Assembly: GCF_000797495.1 (NCBI RefSeq)
Contig: NZ_JTGN01000006.1
Coordinates: 305,449-369,448 of the forward strand
DNA from: Robinsoniella peoriensis
Lineage (GTDB): Bacteria > Bacillota > Clostridia > Lachnospirales > Lachnospiraceae
DNA length: 64,000 bases
Reading direction: 5' to 3'
A program made the position numbers and the translations under genes. Position 1 is the stretch's first letter. Every line of letters starts with the position of its first letter. Positions 56,502 to 64,000 of this stretch are shown piece by piece. The notes under the pieces were generated by a model that had not been told where the DNA came from, ran no database searches, and was given only the letters and a program-made list of their open reading frames with translations.

Positions 56502-57212
56502 CTAAAACTCCTGTAAAACCAGTTTCTTTGCTTCCTCTTCAACGGTAAATGCCTGGGCATACTCTTTTCTTGCAAGGCAGCCATTGCATCTCATCAAATG
56601 CGCATAGTAATCCATATATGGAAAACTGGGACTGTTTACTGCAAACCAATGTTTCGAAATGGCTTCTTTCCATAAATCAAACCCTTCTTTTGATACCTCC
56701 ATATATAAATATGGCGTATAATGTGCTGCGTCTTCCCAGTTCTGGGCATAATAAGGACCTTTTGCAAACCAGGCGCCCTCTGCTCTTTCCAGACCTGCAA
56801 GCCCTGCATAGAACCATGCATCTTTAACTATTTTATGAGTCAGTTCATGATCCTTGTGCATACTGTATTTCCAATGTGTCATAATTGCTTCCGGCTTATA
56901 TTTTCGAATATCATCACAAAGCCTGAGCCTTACCTCTTCGTTATCCGGAAGTTCTCCATCCACATAAGGATAAACCAGAGCCTCACCTTTTAATGCCTGC
57001 GCAAATTCTACAGCCTCGCGTTCCTTCTGTATTCTGTATTCCCGGGGAGTGAGATGCGGCGGATTACCTCTTTCTCCGCCGGTCAATGCAATCGTAACGA
57101 TGCGGTATCCCCTTAAGGAAAGGGTCGCCAGCACGCCTCCGCAAGTTAATTCCCCGTCACCCACATGACCGCCTATTGCCATAATCGTTTTTTGCTTTCC
57201 ATTCGTTTCCAT
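56502..57212 (-). CDS. PIG-L/LmbE-type zinc protein with altered active-site motif
   Basis: The 236-residue protein starts IMAIGGHVGDGELTCGG, the metal-binding region of the PIG-L deacetylase family, where AHPDDE is usual. His16 and Asp19 (metal ligands) are kept, but the position of the general base Asp is Gly18. A second His cluster, MHKDHELTHK (about 118-127), provides the remaining ligand. Family members remove N-acetyl groups from GlcNAc conjugates. Related GGHxGDxE variants occur in Firmicutes sugar operons and may do different chemistry. The gene lies between the double GNAT gene and namZ, so its substrate is probably an amino sugar derivative. The ribosome binding site is AAAGGAAG. 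Confidence 0.85.
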   Translation of the reverse strand: METNGKQKTIMAIGGHVGDGELTCGGVLATLSLRGYRIVTIALTGGERGNPPHLTPREYRIQKEREAVEFAQALKGEALVYPYVDGELPDNEEVRLRLCDDIRKYKPEAIMTHWKYSMHKDHELTHKIVKDAWFYAGLAGLERAEGAWFAKGPYYAQNWEDAAHYTPYLYMEVSKEGFDLWKEAISKHWFAVNSPSFPYMDYYAHLMRCNGCLARKEYAQAFTVEEEAKKLVLQEF

Positions 57213-57298
57213 GCCTATATGCTTCCTTTCTATATCTTAATTTTCTTTCAACCCAAGAGAATATTCTAAAATTGCTTTCTGACAGCTGTGCGTCACAG
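57213..57298. other. Spacer with a leader sequence shared with the second permease gene
   Basis: On the minus strand the spacer contains TTGAAAGAAAATTAAGATATAGAAAGGAAGC, split here as TTGAAAGAAAATTA, AGATAT and AGAAAGGAAGC. An almost identical sequence lies at 62541-62574. It carries the ribosome binding site of the PIG-L gene. Confidence 0.6.
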
Positions 57299-58321
57299 TT
57301 AAGGGAGATTTGTGTTACATCTCTTTCTCATATCTGCCCACGTATGTATAATGGAAAAGCCCACATCTTCATAAATATTTCTTGCAGGATTATTTTCCCC
57401 CGTGAACAGCGTCATATATTCTGCACCTTTTTCCTTCAGCCCTCTGCATAAGTAACAAAACAGTACCTTAGCCAGCCCTTTTCCACGGAATGTTTTATCA
57501 ATACCAATCCCTGCAAAATAGCCCCGTTTACTTTCCTCCACATCCAGAGGTCCTGCAAATCCACAGACCTGGCCCTGATAAACTGGAACTAAGATCGGCC
57601 TTTCTCCTATGTTTCCGGAAGAACTTGATACAAAATTGCTTTCTGACAGCTCTGTGCTAATACTAAGTATCTCCTTCTCCCACAATGGATTCTGAAAATC
57701 CCTCATCATCTTTTCTATACCCCGGTGAACACCGGGATCAAAAAATGTAAACGAATATCCTTCCCCGGACAGACGGATACTTTTCTCCTCCATATCAGCC
57801 GGAACCTTATAATCAGACAGATTCAGAAAATAACTGTTCTGCATGGCAAAATCCCGATATCCACAGTTTTTCAGGAAAATGTATGCATTTGATTGAATGT
57901 CCACGCCAGGTGTATTTGGATGAGTTACCGATTTTTGCCCCGGAGCGCTCCAGGGCAATGGCACCGGATTGAAAAAAGATATTTCCAGCTCCGTATTATG
58001 CCCCCGTTCCATCAGTTGCTTTTCTAATGCAGACAATACTATTCTGCCAAAGCCTTTTCTCCGTAAGGATTTATCTGTTACTACCATCGTTACAAACAGC
58101 TTTCCTGTGAGATGGTCCACAACCCCTGATGCAAATGCAAAGCCATCCTCCAGAAGGAGTGTAATCTTCTCCATTCCCTCTTGCTGCTGCAAAAACTTAT
58201 CCTCAAATTCTTTCCTGGAAAGGATCAGATGAAGCATTTCCCTTTCTTTACAAGACTGGCTGAACATCAAGTATGCCTGTTCCGCTTCCCTGCTCTCTGC
58301 TATTATTTCTGTTATCTTCAC
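57299..58321 (-). CDS. Tandem GNAT-family N-acetyltransferase
   Basis: The 340-residue protein holds two GNAT folds. The first (about 60-165) has the acetyl-CoA loop VTDKSLRRKGFGRIVLSALE (about 90); the second (about 245-335) has GIDKTFRGKGLAKVLFCYL and ends with NPARNIYEDVGF. Both loops keep the R/Q-x-x-G-x-G/A pattern, so both could bind acetyl-CoA. Its start overlaps the stop of the GH4 gene by 4 bp. In an amino-sugar operon, acetylation of glucosamine-type products is a reasonable role and would complement the adjacent PIG-L-type protein. Acetylation of an amino acid or antibiotic cannot be excluded. Confidence 0.88.
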   Translation of the reverse strand: MKITEIIAESREAEQAYLMFSQSCKEREMLHLILSRKEFEDKFLQQQEGMEKITLLLEDGFAFASGVVDHLTGKLFVTMVVTDKSLRRKGFGRIVLSALEKQLMERGHNTELEISFFNPVPLPWSAPGQKSVTHPNTPGVDIQSNAYIFLKNCGYRDFAMQNSYFLNLSDYKVPADMEEKSIRLSGEGYSFTFFDPGVHRGIEKMMRDFQNPLWEKEILSISTELSESNFVSSSSGNIGERPILVPVYQGQVCGFAGPLDVEESKRGYFAGIGIDKTFRGKGLAKVLFCYLCRGLKEKGAEYMTLFTGENNPARNIYEDVGFSIIHTWADMRKRCNTNLP

Positions 58322-59745
58322 GAAATACCTCCCTTAAACTGTGGCAGATAATCTCCGTGTGCCTGAAATAATTCTTCCATTACTGCACGCCCTGTCTCCT
58401 GGGACATGACCAGCGGATTAATCATCAGTGCCAGCAGTACTTTTTTCTTATCCCCTGTAAATGCAGCCTCACATCCTGCGATTTCAAATGATTTAATCTG
58501 TTGAATGAGGCCATTTACCGCGCGGGGAAGCCTGCCAATTTTAATCGGTACCGGTCCTTTTGCGGTAATCCGGCAGCTCACTTCTACAATTTCATCTTCT
58601 TCAAAATTATCGATGGCACCATGGTTCACCGTATTAACCACCTGAATATCCCCTGTGTCATTATAAATAGAACTGATCAGACTGCATGCTGCATTACTGT
58701 AATAAGCCCCACCACGCTTTTCTAGCTGTTTTGGCTTCTCGTTTAATGCCGGATCCTGATACAGTGCGAACAATTCATCCTCAACAGCTTTGACGAATTC
58801 AGCCCTCACTTCATGCTTTTCGTATTTTTCCAGAGCCTCCTTCAGATACTCTTTTGTCATATAATAATAGCGGTGATAAGAACAGGGTATTACACCCAGT
58901 TCTTCCACAAAATCCGGATCCCACGATATGGAAGTTATATTCTGAACGCTCTGGTCACCCCAAAGCTTTAACACTTCTCTGGTCAAATCAATTCCATCTA
59001 CTTCTACTCTGGTACCAAATACCATGTGGTTCAATCCTCCAAAATCAACCCGTACCTCATCTATAGGCCGTTCCAGCAGGTCTGCAATTGCCTTGTGCAT
59101 ACCTATCGGAACATTACATAAACCGATAATTTTATGAAAGTCCGTATATCTGTGAATTCCTTCCATCACCATACCCACAGGATTGGTAAAATTTATCAGC
59201 CATGCCTCAGGACATATTTCTTTGATGTCACGGCAGATATCAGCAATGACAGGAATCGTTCTCAATCCTTTAAAAAGCCCTCCGGCTCCGTTGGTTTCCT
59301 GCCCGAGAATGCCGTGTGAAAGGGGAATTCTTTCATCCTTTATCCGAGCTTCCAGCTGTCCCACCCGAAGCTGGGTGGTAACAAAATCAGCTCCTTCCAA
59401 AGCCGCCCTCCGATCCAGGGTTGTATGTATTTCCATTGGTATTTGTGCCCTCTTTACCATCCTTCTTGCAAGGCCGGCAACTGTATTCATTTTTTCCAAT
59501 CCCTCCCGGATATCAACCAGCCATAGTTCTTTTACCGGAAGTTCGTCATAACGTTTTATGAAACCGTCTACCAGCTCCGGCGTATAGCTGGAACCCCCGC
59601 CGATGGTAACCACTTTTACACCGCTGTTCTTCTTCTCAATATTCCGTTCATTCTTCTTTTCAATATTCCCTTTTCTGCTCCCTTCACTACTCCTTTGACA
59701 TTTCCTTTCACATTTGCTTTCATTCTTCTCTGTCAAGCTCCTCAT
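58318..59745 (-). CDS. Glycoside hydrolase family 4 protein (6-phospho-beta-glucosidase-like)
   Basis: From this ATG the protein has 475 residues. A TTG four codons upstream and another three codons downstream are alternatives. The core begins VKVVTIGGGSSYTPELVDGF, the NAD-binding start of GH4, and shows INFTNPVGMV, GLCNVPIGMH (metal Cys) and GLNHMVFG (metal His). Known chemistry: NAD- and Mn-dependent hydrolysis through oxidation at C3, normally of 6-phospho-glycosides. The first 45 residues are a charged low-complexity extension with the repeat NIEKKN, absent from the family, and lie largely over the end of the ROK gene (26-bp overlap). In this operon the substrate may be a phosphorylated GlcNAc- or MurNAc-containing disaccharide. 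Confidence 0.9.
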   Translation of the reverse strand: MRSLTEKNESKCERKCQRSSEGSRKGNIEKKNERNIEKKNSGVKVVTIGGGSSYTPELVDGFIKRYDELPVKELWLVDIREGLEKMNTVAGLARRMVKRAQIPMEIHTTLDRRAALEGADFVTTQLRVGQLEARIKDERIPLSHGILGQETNGAGGLFKGLRTIPVIADICRDIKEICPEAWLINFTNPVGMVMEGIHRYTDFHKIIGLCNVPIGMHKAIADLLERPIDEVRVDFGGLNHMVFGTRVEVDGIDLTREVLKLWGDQSVQNITSISWDPDFVEELGVIPCSYHRYYYMTKEYLKEALEKYEKHEVRAEFVKAVEDELFALYQDPALNEKPKQLEKRGGAYYSNAACSLISSIYNDTGDIQVVNTVNHGAIDNFEEDEIVEVSCRITAKGPVPIKIGRLPRAVNGLIQQIKSFEIAGCEAAFTGDKKKVLLALMINPLVMSQETGRAVMEELFQAHGDYLPQFKGGIS

Positions 59746-60643
59746 CCTCCTCTTCAAATGTTATCCGGTACAAATGCAATGCTCCAATTCTTCCCGCCTG
59801 ATTGCCCAGGCGGCAGGCCTCAATTTTTGTATATGCTCTTAACTGAGGATAAAGGCGATAGACCTCCTCCTGCAGATCCACCAGAAAACGGGGCTGGTGG
59901 GAAACTGCACCGCCAATCAGCATTTTTTCGGGATCCAGAAGCATAGCTGCGTTTCCGGCAGCCATCGCCGCTTTATTCAGCCACTCGCGGTAAATGTTAA
60001 AAACTTTCGGATCATCCAAATGTGCAAATACATAGATCCCGTCAACTTCTCTTCCCAGCTCCCGGGATACTGCACGTACCAATACGGACGTTGCGCTGGC
60101 ACTTACCCCATCTGACGATGTATATTCCAGTTTCACCAATCCGGCTTCTGCGGCCTTATAATGGCTTCCTCTGTAGAGGTGTCTGTCTATAATCATTGCC
60201 CCGCCTATACCGGTTCCAAAGGTCAGCATACAAAAATTTTGTATATCCTGGCCCGAACCCTTTATTAATTCTCCAACTGCGGCACAATTGCTGTCATTTT
60301 CAATCAAAACAGGCACATTAAAGGTATCCGCCAGTTCCTTTTTTAAATTGTACTTCCGAAAATTCTCCCCTACGCTGTAATCCGTATTTTCTCCTGTTAC
60401 CGGATTGATAAATCCGGCCATGCACACAGCTATGCCGCATATTTTCTGCTGATATCGTTTCACTGTCATTTTTATCTGTTCCAAAAATTGCTCCGGGTTC
60501 TTAGCGGTAGGCTCCTCACCTTCCTCTAAGACCTGATATTCATCGTTCATCAGACTGTACTTCAAAAAAGTGCCGCCTATATCAACTGCCAAATATTTCT
60601 TCATCTTTTCCCTGTCTTTTTCCAACAGCCAGACTTTTCTCAT
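59720..60643 (-). CDS. ROK-family sugar kinase-like protein without the zinc motif
   Basis: The 307-residue protein has the ROK/actin-like core: AVDIGGTFLKYSL (phosphate 1, about 18), ICGIAVCMAGFINP, IENDSNCAAVGE (sugar-binding Asn-Asp) and FGTGIGGAMI (phosphate 2). The usual GHxx...CxCGxxGC zinc cluster is missing; the segment after YRGSHYKAAEAG goes straight into a Ser/Thr-rich loop. Zinc-free ROK proteins occur among Firmicutes beta-glucoside kinases. There is no helix-turn-helix, so it is a kinase rather than a repressor. The start has a GGGGGAG site and overlaps the preceding stop by 4 bp. It could phosphorylate the disaccharide before cleavage by the GH4 enzyme. Confidence 0.88.
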   Translation of the reverse strand: MRKVWLLEKDREKMKKYLAVDIGGTFLKYSLMNDEYQVLEEGEEPTAKNPEQFLEQIKMTVKRYQQKICGIAVCMAGFINPVTGENTDYSVGENFRKYNLKKELADTFNVPVLIENDSNCAAVGELIKGSGQDIQNFCMLTFGTGIGGAMIIDRHLYRGSHYKAAEAGLVKLEYTSSDGVSASATSVLVRAVSRELGREVDGIYVFAHLDDPKVFNIYREWLNKAAMAAGNAAMLLDPEKMLIGGAVSHQPRFLVDLQEEVYRLYPQLRAYTKIEACRLGNQAGRIGALHLYRITFEEEDEELDREE

Positions 60644-61584
60644 TTTGTCTCCCCCTTTTTTTTCAACAACAATCTCAGAGTACCTTCTGCCGATTCCGCC
60701 TCTGCAAGTTTTACATGAAGATGGGGGAATTCCAACAGCATCTGTTCCTTTGTCCGTCTGCAGATTTCCTTATTTTTCAGCAGGACGCTTCCGGCAAAAA
60801 CCAGATTATGTTCCTCCGGGATTCGATGCAGTACAGCCTTTGCAAGTTTAACAAGTTCATCCGCGCTTCTGTCTTGTATCCCACATGCTGTTATATCCAT
60901 TTTTTCAGCTGCCGCTCCGCACAAAACCGCCAGAGATGCTATATCGCTTTTGGTCCTGTTCTCCTGATAAATCCAGCGGATCATTTCTTCTGTTGTTTTG
61001 ATCTGCAGGTGTTCAAATACCATCTGCACCAGCAGGGTTTTCTTCGCTCGGCAGTCCTCACTTTGTACAACAGCAGACAGTATTTCTCTTCCAATGAAAT
61101 AAGCACTTCCGCCGTCATCGATCAGATGCCCGTAGCCGCCAGCCCTGTACAAGATGCCACTTTCCCCTGTTCCCATGCAGACAGACCCTGTACCGGCGAT
61201 TAATATACATCCCTTACAAGAAGGAAAAGCCGCCGCCAATGCCGTCTCATGATCCCCGAACAGTTCTGGTTCACATAAAAACCCTGCCCTCTTGCAGATT
61301 TTCTTTAAAAGACCTGCCGCCACAGGATTGCTGATCCCCGCCGTTCCAATACCAATCTGCATACAATTTTCCATAGCAAATCCCTGCTGCTTCAGACAGG
61401 CAAATGCGCCCAGCAGCATTTTCTGCACTGTTTCTTCCTTCTGTCCGTTCATGTTCAAGGGGCCTGCTTCCAGTCGGGCCATAATTGTACCAACACAGTC
61501 AGCTGCTAAAATCACAGTTTTTGTTCCACCGCCGTCAATTGCCAATATGTAACTTCCGTACCGGATCTTCTCATTAATATCCAT
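60640..61584 (-). CDS. BadF/BadG-type N-acetylglucosamine kinase-like protein
   Basis: The 314-residue protein has the ASKHA fold of eukaryotic-type GlcNAc kinases: ILAIDGGGTKTVILAAD (about 12-28), GIGTAGISNP, ILIAGTGSVCMG (about 127-138) and GGYGHLIDDGGSAYFIGR (about 148-165). The last phrase is highly characteristic. Known members phosphorylate GlcNAc or glucosamine, and MurK phosphorylates both GlcNAc and MurNAc. It lies 20 bp after the second permease gene and overlaps the ROK gene by 4 bp. Two different kinases side by side suggest one for the disaccharide and one for a released monosaccharide. Confidence 0.9.
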   Translation of the reverse strand: MDINEKIRYGSYILAIDGGGTKTVILAADCVGTIMARLEAGPLNMNGQKEETVQKMLLGAFACLKQQGFAMENCMQIGIGTAGISNPVAAGLLKKICKRAGFLCEPELFGDHETALAAAFPSCKGCILIAGTGSVCMGTGESGILYRAGGYGHLIDDGGSAYFIGREILSAVVQSEDCRAKKTLLVQMVFEHLQIKTTEEMIRWIYQENRTKSDIASLAVLCGAAAEKMDITACGIQDRSADELVKLAKAVLHRIPEEHNLVFAGSVLLKNKEICRRTKEQMLLEFPHLHVKLAEAESAEGTLRLLLKKKGETK

Positions 61585-61604
61585 GATTCACCTCTCTGCC
61601 ACAC

Positions 61605-62480
61605 TCATCCTTTCACAGCCCCCACGGTTACCCCTTCCAGAAAATATCTTTGAAGTGCAAAGAACAGGATAAACATCGGAAGAGCTGAAACTGTTGCACC
61701 TGCCATCATAGGAGCAAAATAGGTCGTATTTGCAAAACTGAAGTTCTTTAGTCCCACTTGAATCGTCTGCATAAATTCCTGGTTTGAAACCAGAAACGGC
61801 CAGAAAAAAGTATTCCATTCTCCTAAGAATGTCATAATCGCCATAACCGAAAGGATAGTCTTAGAAAGCGGCACCACAATCTTCCATACAATCATGGGCT
61901 GGCTGCATCCCTCTATCCTTGCTGATTCCATAATCGAAGTGGGAAGTGAGGTAAAAAACTGTTTTGCCAGAAAGACGTTATAGCAGGTAATCAGCGTCGG
62001 TGCTATCAGAGCCGCATAGGTATCCTGAATTTTCAGCACGTTCACAACCAGGATATAAAGCGGAACCTGAGTCACCTGATAAGGCACCATCATCGCCACT
62101 AATAAAAGAAAGAAGAAAAATTTACATCCCGGAAAGCGCAGTTTGGCAAATGCATATCCAGCCAGACTTGCAAATATTACGTTACTTACAGTCACTGCTG
62201 ATGCCACAAGAAGTGAATTCAAAATCCAGCGAAACGAATATTTGCTGTATCCAAAGAAAAACTTATAGGAATCCAGAGAGAAATTCCTGGGTATCAAAGA
62301 ATAACTGGCACCTCCCGCTTCCGTAGGTGCTCCAAAGGAGGATACTACCATATAGTAAATCGGGAAAATGGTAAGTACCGCAATGGTAACAAGCAAGAGG
62401 GCCAAAAGCAGATTTCTGAGGTTTTTTCGATACCTTTGATTCTTTCCATAGTTTTTATATAATCCCATCCTTATACCCAT
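61605..62480 (-). CDS. Sugar ABC transporter permease, MalG type
   Basis: The protein has about 292 residues from this ATG. A frame extending to 62573 starts at TTG and adds an unlikely leader, and an ATG at 62468 is equally good. Six membrane helices are visible, with the first at VTIAVLTIFPIYYMVVSSF. The cytoplasmic EAA loop reads ESARIEGCSQPMIVWKIVVP (the G is kept three residues after the Glu-Ala region), and the C-terminal ending FALQRYFLEGVTVGAVKG is the CUT1 signature. It pairs with the MalF-type permease upstream. No ATPase gene lies nearby; a shared MsiK/MsmK-type ATPase is the usual solution in Firmicutes. Confidence 0.9.
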   Translation of the reverse strand: MGIRMGLYKNYGKNQRYRKNLRNLLLALLLVTIAVLTIFPIYYMVVSSFGAPTEAGGASYSLIPRNFSLDSYKFFFGYSKYSFRWILNSLLVASAVTVSNVIFASLAGYAFAKLRFPGCKFFFFLLLVAMMVPYQVTQVPLYILVVNVLKIQDTYAALIAPTLITCYNVFLAKQFFTSLPTSIMESARIEGCSQPMIVWKIVVPLSKTILSVMAIMTFLGEWNTFFWPFLVSNQEFMQTIQVGLKNFSFANTTYFAPMMAGATVSALPMFILFFALQRYFLEGVTVGAVKG

Positions 62481-62580
62481 TGCATACTGCAGGCATACCT
62501 GCAATACTGCCACAATAAACAGATTGAAAGAATCACAATGTGGCTTCCTTTCTATATCATAATTTTCTTTCAATCAGGAT

Positions 62581-63468
62581 CTAATATTCCACATCATTGG
62601 CACTTAGCTTGAACTGGAATACTGCAAATACTGCAATGATTACAGCCAGAATTAATGCCTGGGCGCAGGCTTCCCCATACTCAAAGTATTTAAACGCCCG
62701 GTTAAAAATCAAAAGTCCCGCCATCGTAGTCGCATTATCCGGGCCGCCGCCGGTCATCAGGTAGGCATTCTGGAATGACTGAAATCCGTTGATGACACCG
62801 GTGATTGCCAGAAATACCGTAGTTGGTTTTACCATGGGCCACACTATATATCGTACTTTTTGAAAAAAGGATGCCCCATCAATGTCTGCTGCCTCATAAT
62901 ATGTGGAATCAATACCAAGCAGTGCCGCAATATAAATGATTATGCTGGTACCCAGACCGGAAAAAACAGCCATAATAATCAGGGATACCATCGCCGTCTT
63001 AGAACTTCCCAGCCAGTTCTGGCTGCTGATACCAAATATACGAAGCACACTGTTTAAAAGCCCCGTTGGCAGCGGATCATAAATCCACTTCCATACAAAG
63101 GAAAGAGCCACCCCGGACGCAATAGCCGGAAGATAAAATACCGCCTTAAAAACGGTCTGCGTCCTTTTCTTAAAGGGAAGAATGAATAAAGAAATAGAAA
63201 AGGATAAAAACATGGATATGGGTACTGCAAAAATGGTGTATACCAGCGTGTTTTTCAGTGCTTTGTAAAATAAAGCGTTCTTAAAAGCAGACAGATAATT
63301 GTCAAATCCTACCCAGGTTGTTTTCAGGGGTTTGTAGTGCTGAAAGCTGGTGACCGCAGCAGAAATAACCGGATACAAGGTGAAAACAATAAAAGTTGTA
63401 AGGGGGACAAGAATAAAAATATATCCCCAGAGCGCATCTTTTTTCAGTTTATGTTTTTTATTCGTCAT
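62581..63468 (-). CDS. Sugar ABC transporter permease, MalF type
   Basis: The 295-residue CUT1 permease starts with a basic cytoplasmic segment (MTNKKHKLKKDALWGY) and has six helices, the first at IFILVPLTTFIVFTLYPVIS. The EAA loop reads YYEAADIDGASFFQKVRYIV, and the phrase MTGGGPDNATTMAGLLIF is typical of MalF-like subunits. It sits between the solute-binding protein gene (76 bp upstream) and the MalG-type permease gene. Given the downstream enzymes, the transported sugar is probably a GlcNAc- or MurNAc-containing disaccharide, but the permease sequence alone does not show this. Confidence 0.92.
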   Translation of the reverse strand: MTNKKHKLKKDALWGYIFILVPLTTFIVFTLYPVISAAVTSFQHYKPLKTTWVGFDNYLSAFKNALFYKALKNTLVYTIFAVPISMFLSFSISLFILPFKKRTQTVFKAVFYLPAIASGVALSFVWKWIYDPLPTGLLNSVLRIFGISSQNWLGSSKTAMVSLIIMAVFSGLGTSIIIYIAALLGIDSTYYEAADIDGASFFQKVRYIVWPMVKPTTVFLAITGVINGFQSFQNAYLMTGGGPDNATTMAGLLIFNRAFKYFEYGEACAQALILAVIIAVFAVFQFKLSANDVEY

Positions 63469-63544
63469 CGTCTTCTACTTTCCAGGGGGTGCTGCGAAGT
63501 CAGCCTTCACAGATGTGAAATATCTCCGCTCCACCCCCTTATAC

Positions 63545-64000
63545 TTAATTATTTACACAACCATCTTCGCCAAACCTTTCATATGCTGCGTCTTTGATTG
63601 CCTGATACATCTCTTCCGGTGATACTTCCCCAGCCAGCAGTCCCTGGAATTTCGGCACTATAATTTCATCCTCAATTTTGATTGCACTGGCACTTAAATC
63701 CGCCGGGATATCCGGTCGTGCTTCTCCGACCTGCGTTAAAAGCTTCTGCACTGCTTTTGTATTATTTTCATTTTTGTTTTCTATCGAAGGAAGTGTATCA
63801 TATGCTTTACGTCCGCTTTCACAGATTGGGTTTAAATATAATTCCTGGCAGGTCTGTGCTGCCCGCTCACCGCTTGCCAGATAATACGCTGCCTTAGCTA
63901 CATTTTTGAGATGGGCTTCATCCGGATTTCTTTCTCCGGAAAGGCAGATATATCCGTCCACTGCACCGTATGACTGCTGTTCCCCGCCCTCAAATACCGG
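63545..64000 (-). CDS. Extracellular sugar-binding protein, C-terminal part only
   Basis: This frame runs off the right edge; 151 C-terminal residues are visible, beginning PVFEGGEQQSYGAVDGY. The phrase VDGYICLSGERNPDEAHLKN and the helix LKNVAKAAYYLASGERAAQ match the C-terminal lobe of family 1 solute-binding proteins, as does the end SPEEMYQAIKDAAYERF. The N-terminal lipoprotein signal lies outside the window. The two permease genes follow directly, so it should deliver the ligand to that transporter. A GTG at 63961 could be mistaken for a start, but upstream codons continue in frame without interruption. Confidence 0.85.
   Translation of the reverse strand, partial: PVFEGGEQQSYGAVDGYICLSGERNPDEAHLKNVAKAAYYLASGERAAQTCQELYLNPICESGRKAYDTLPSIENKNENNTKAVQKLLTQVGEARPDIPADLSASAIKIEDEIIVPKFQGLLAGEVSPEEMYQAIKDAAYERFGEDGCVNN

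Overview
The window reads as chromosome of a low-to-moderate GC, Gram-positive Clostridia, probably a gut Lachnospiraceae-type bacterium. The grounds are strong AGGAGG ribosome binding sites, Gram-positive gene families (internalin-like LRR protein, two-domain NagZ, NamZ, C39 ABC exporter) and a complete Clostridia-type type IV pilus (T4P) locus. The genus cannot be fixed from what is visible. Almost every gene lies on the minus strand; the one clear exception is a coiled-coil gene at 42.5-43.6 kb. No tRNA, rRNA, CRISPR array or transposase gene was seen.

Region 1 (1-5.1 kb): the 5' part of a very large LRR surface protein carrying at least eight 72-residue MucBP-like tandem repeats (its C-terminus is outside the window), and a small four-helix membrane protein.

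Region 2 (5.1-42.2 kb): a T4P locus read right to left. It starts with a LytTR regulator whose receiver domain has lost its phosphoacceptor Asp. Three minor (pseudo)pilins, a small membrane coiled-coil protein, an 897-residue acidic bactofilin fusion, PilC, PilM, PilN, PilO, the prepilin peptidase, PilB, PilT and the major pilin follow. Last comes a 7,662-residue giant (22,989 bp, 36% of the window). It begins with a class III prepilin signal, continues through beta-solenoid GLUG-type towers and an acidic Thr/Ser/Glu stalk, and ends in an NlpC/P60 plus a SleB-type cell-wall hydrolase. A bipartite sequence box with identical internal spacing lies upstream of both the regulator gene and the major pilin gene. 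A divergent coiled-coil gene follows.

Region 3 (43.8-51 kb): a MoxR / DUF58 / transglutaminase operon. Next is a two-gene peptide export cassette: a C39-peptidase ABC exporter and, upstream of it, a 56-residue double-glycine precursor peptide that is easily missed because of its length.

Region 4 (51.2-64 kb): a monocistronic Asp/Glu racemase with its own consensus promoter and terminator, then a cytoplasmic peptidoglycan or amino-sugar salvage region. The salvage genes are a NagZ-type GH3, a NamZ (DUF1343/GH171), a PIG-L-type protein, a double GNAT, a GH4 glycosidase, a ROK protein, a BadF-type sugar kinase, two sugar ABC permeases and a partial solute-binding protein. Between NagZ and NamZ lies a 1.1-kb gene-free inverted duplication. 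Each half folds into the same multi-branched structure, and the stems show compensatory base changes between the two copies, so it is a good candidate for an undescribed structured RNA or palindromic element.
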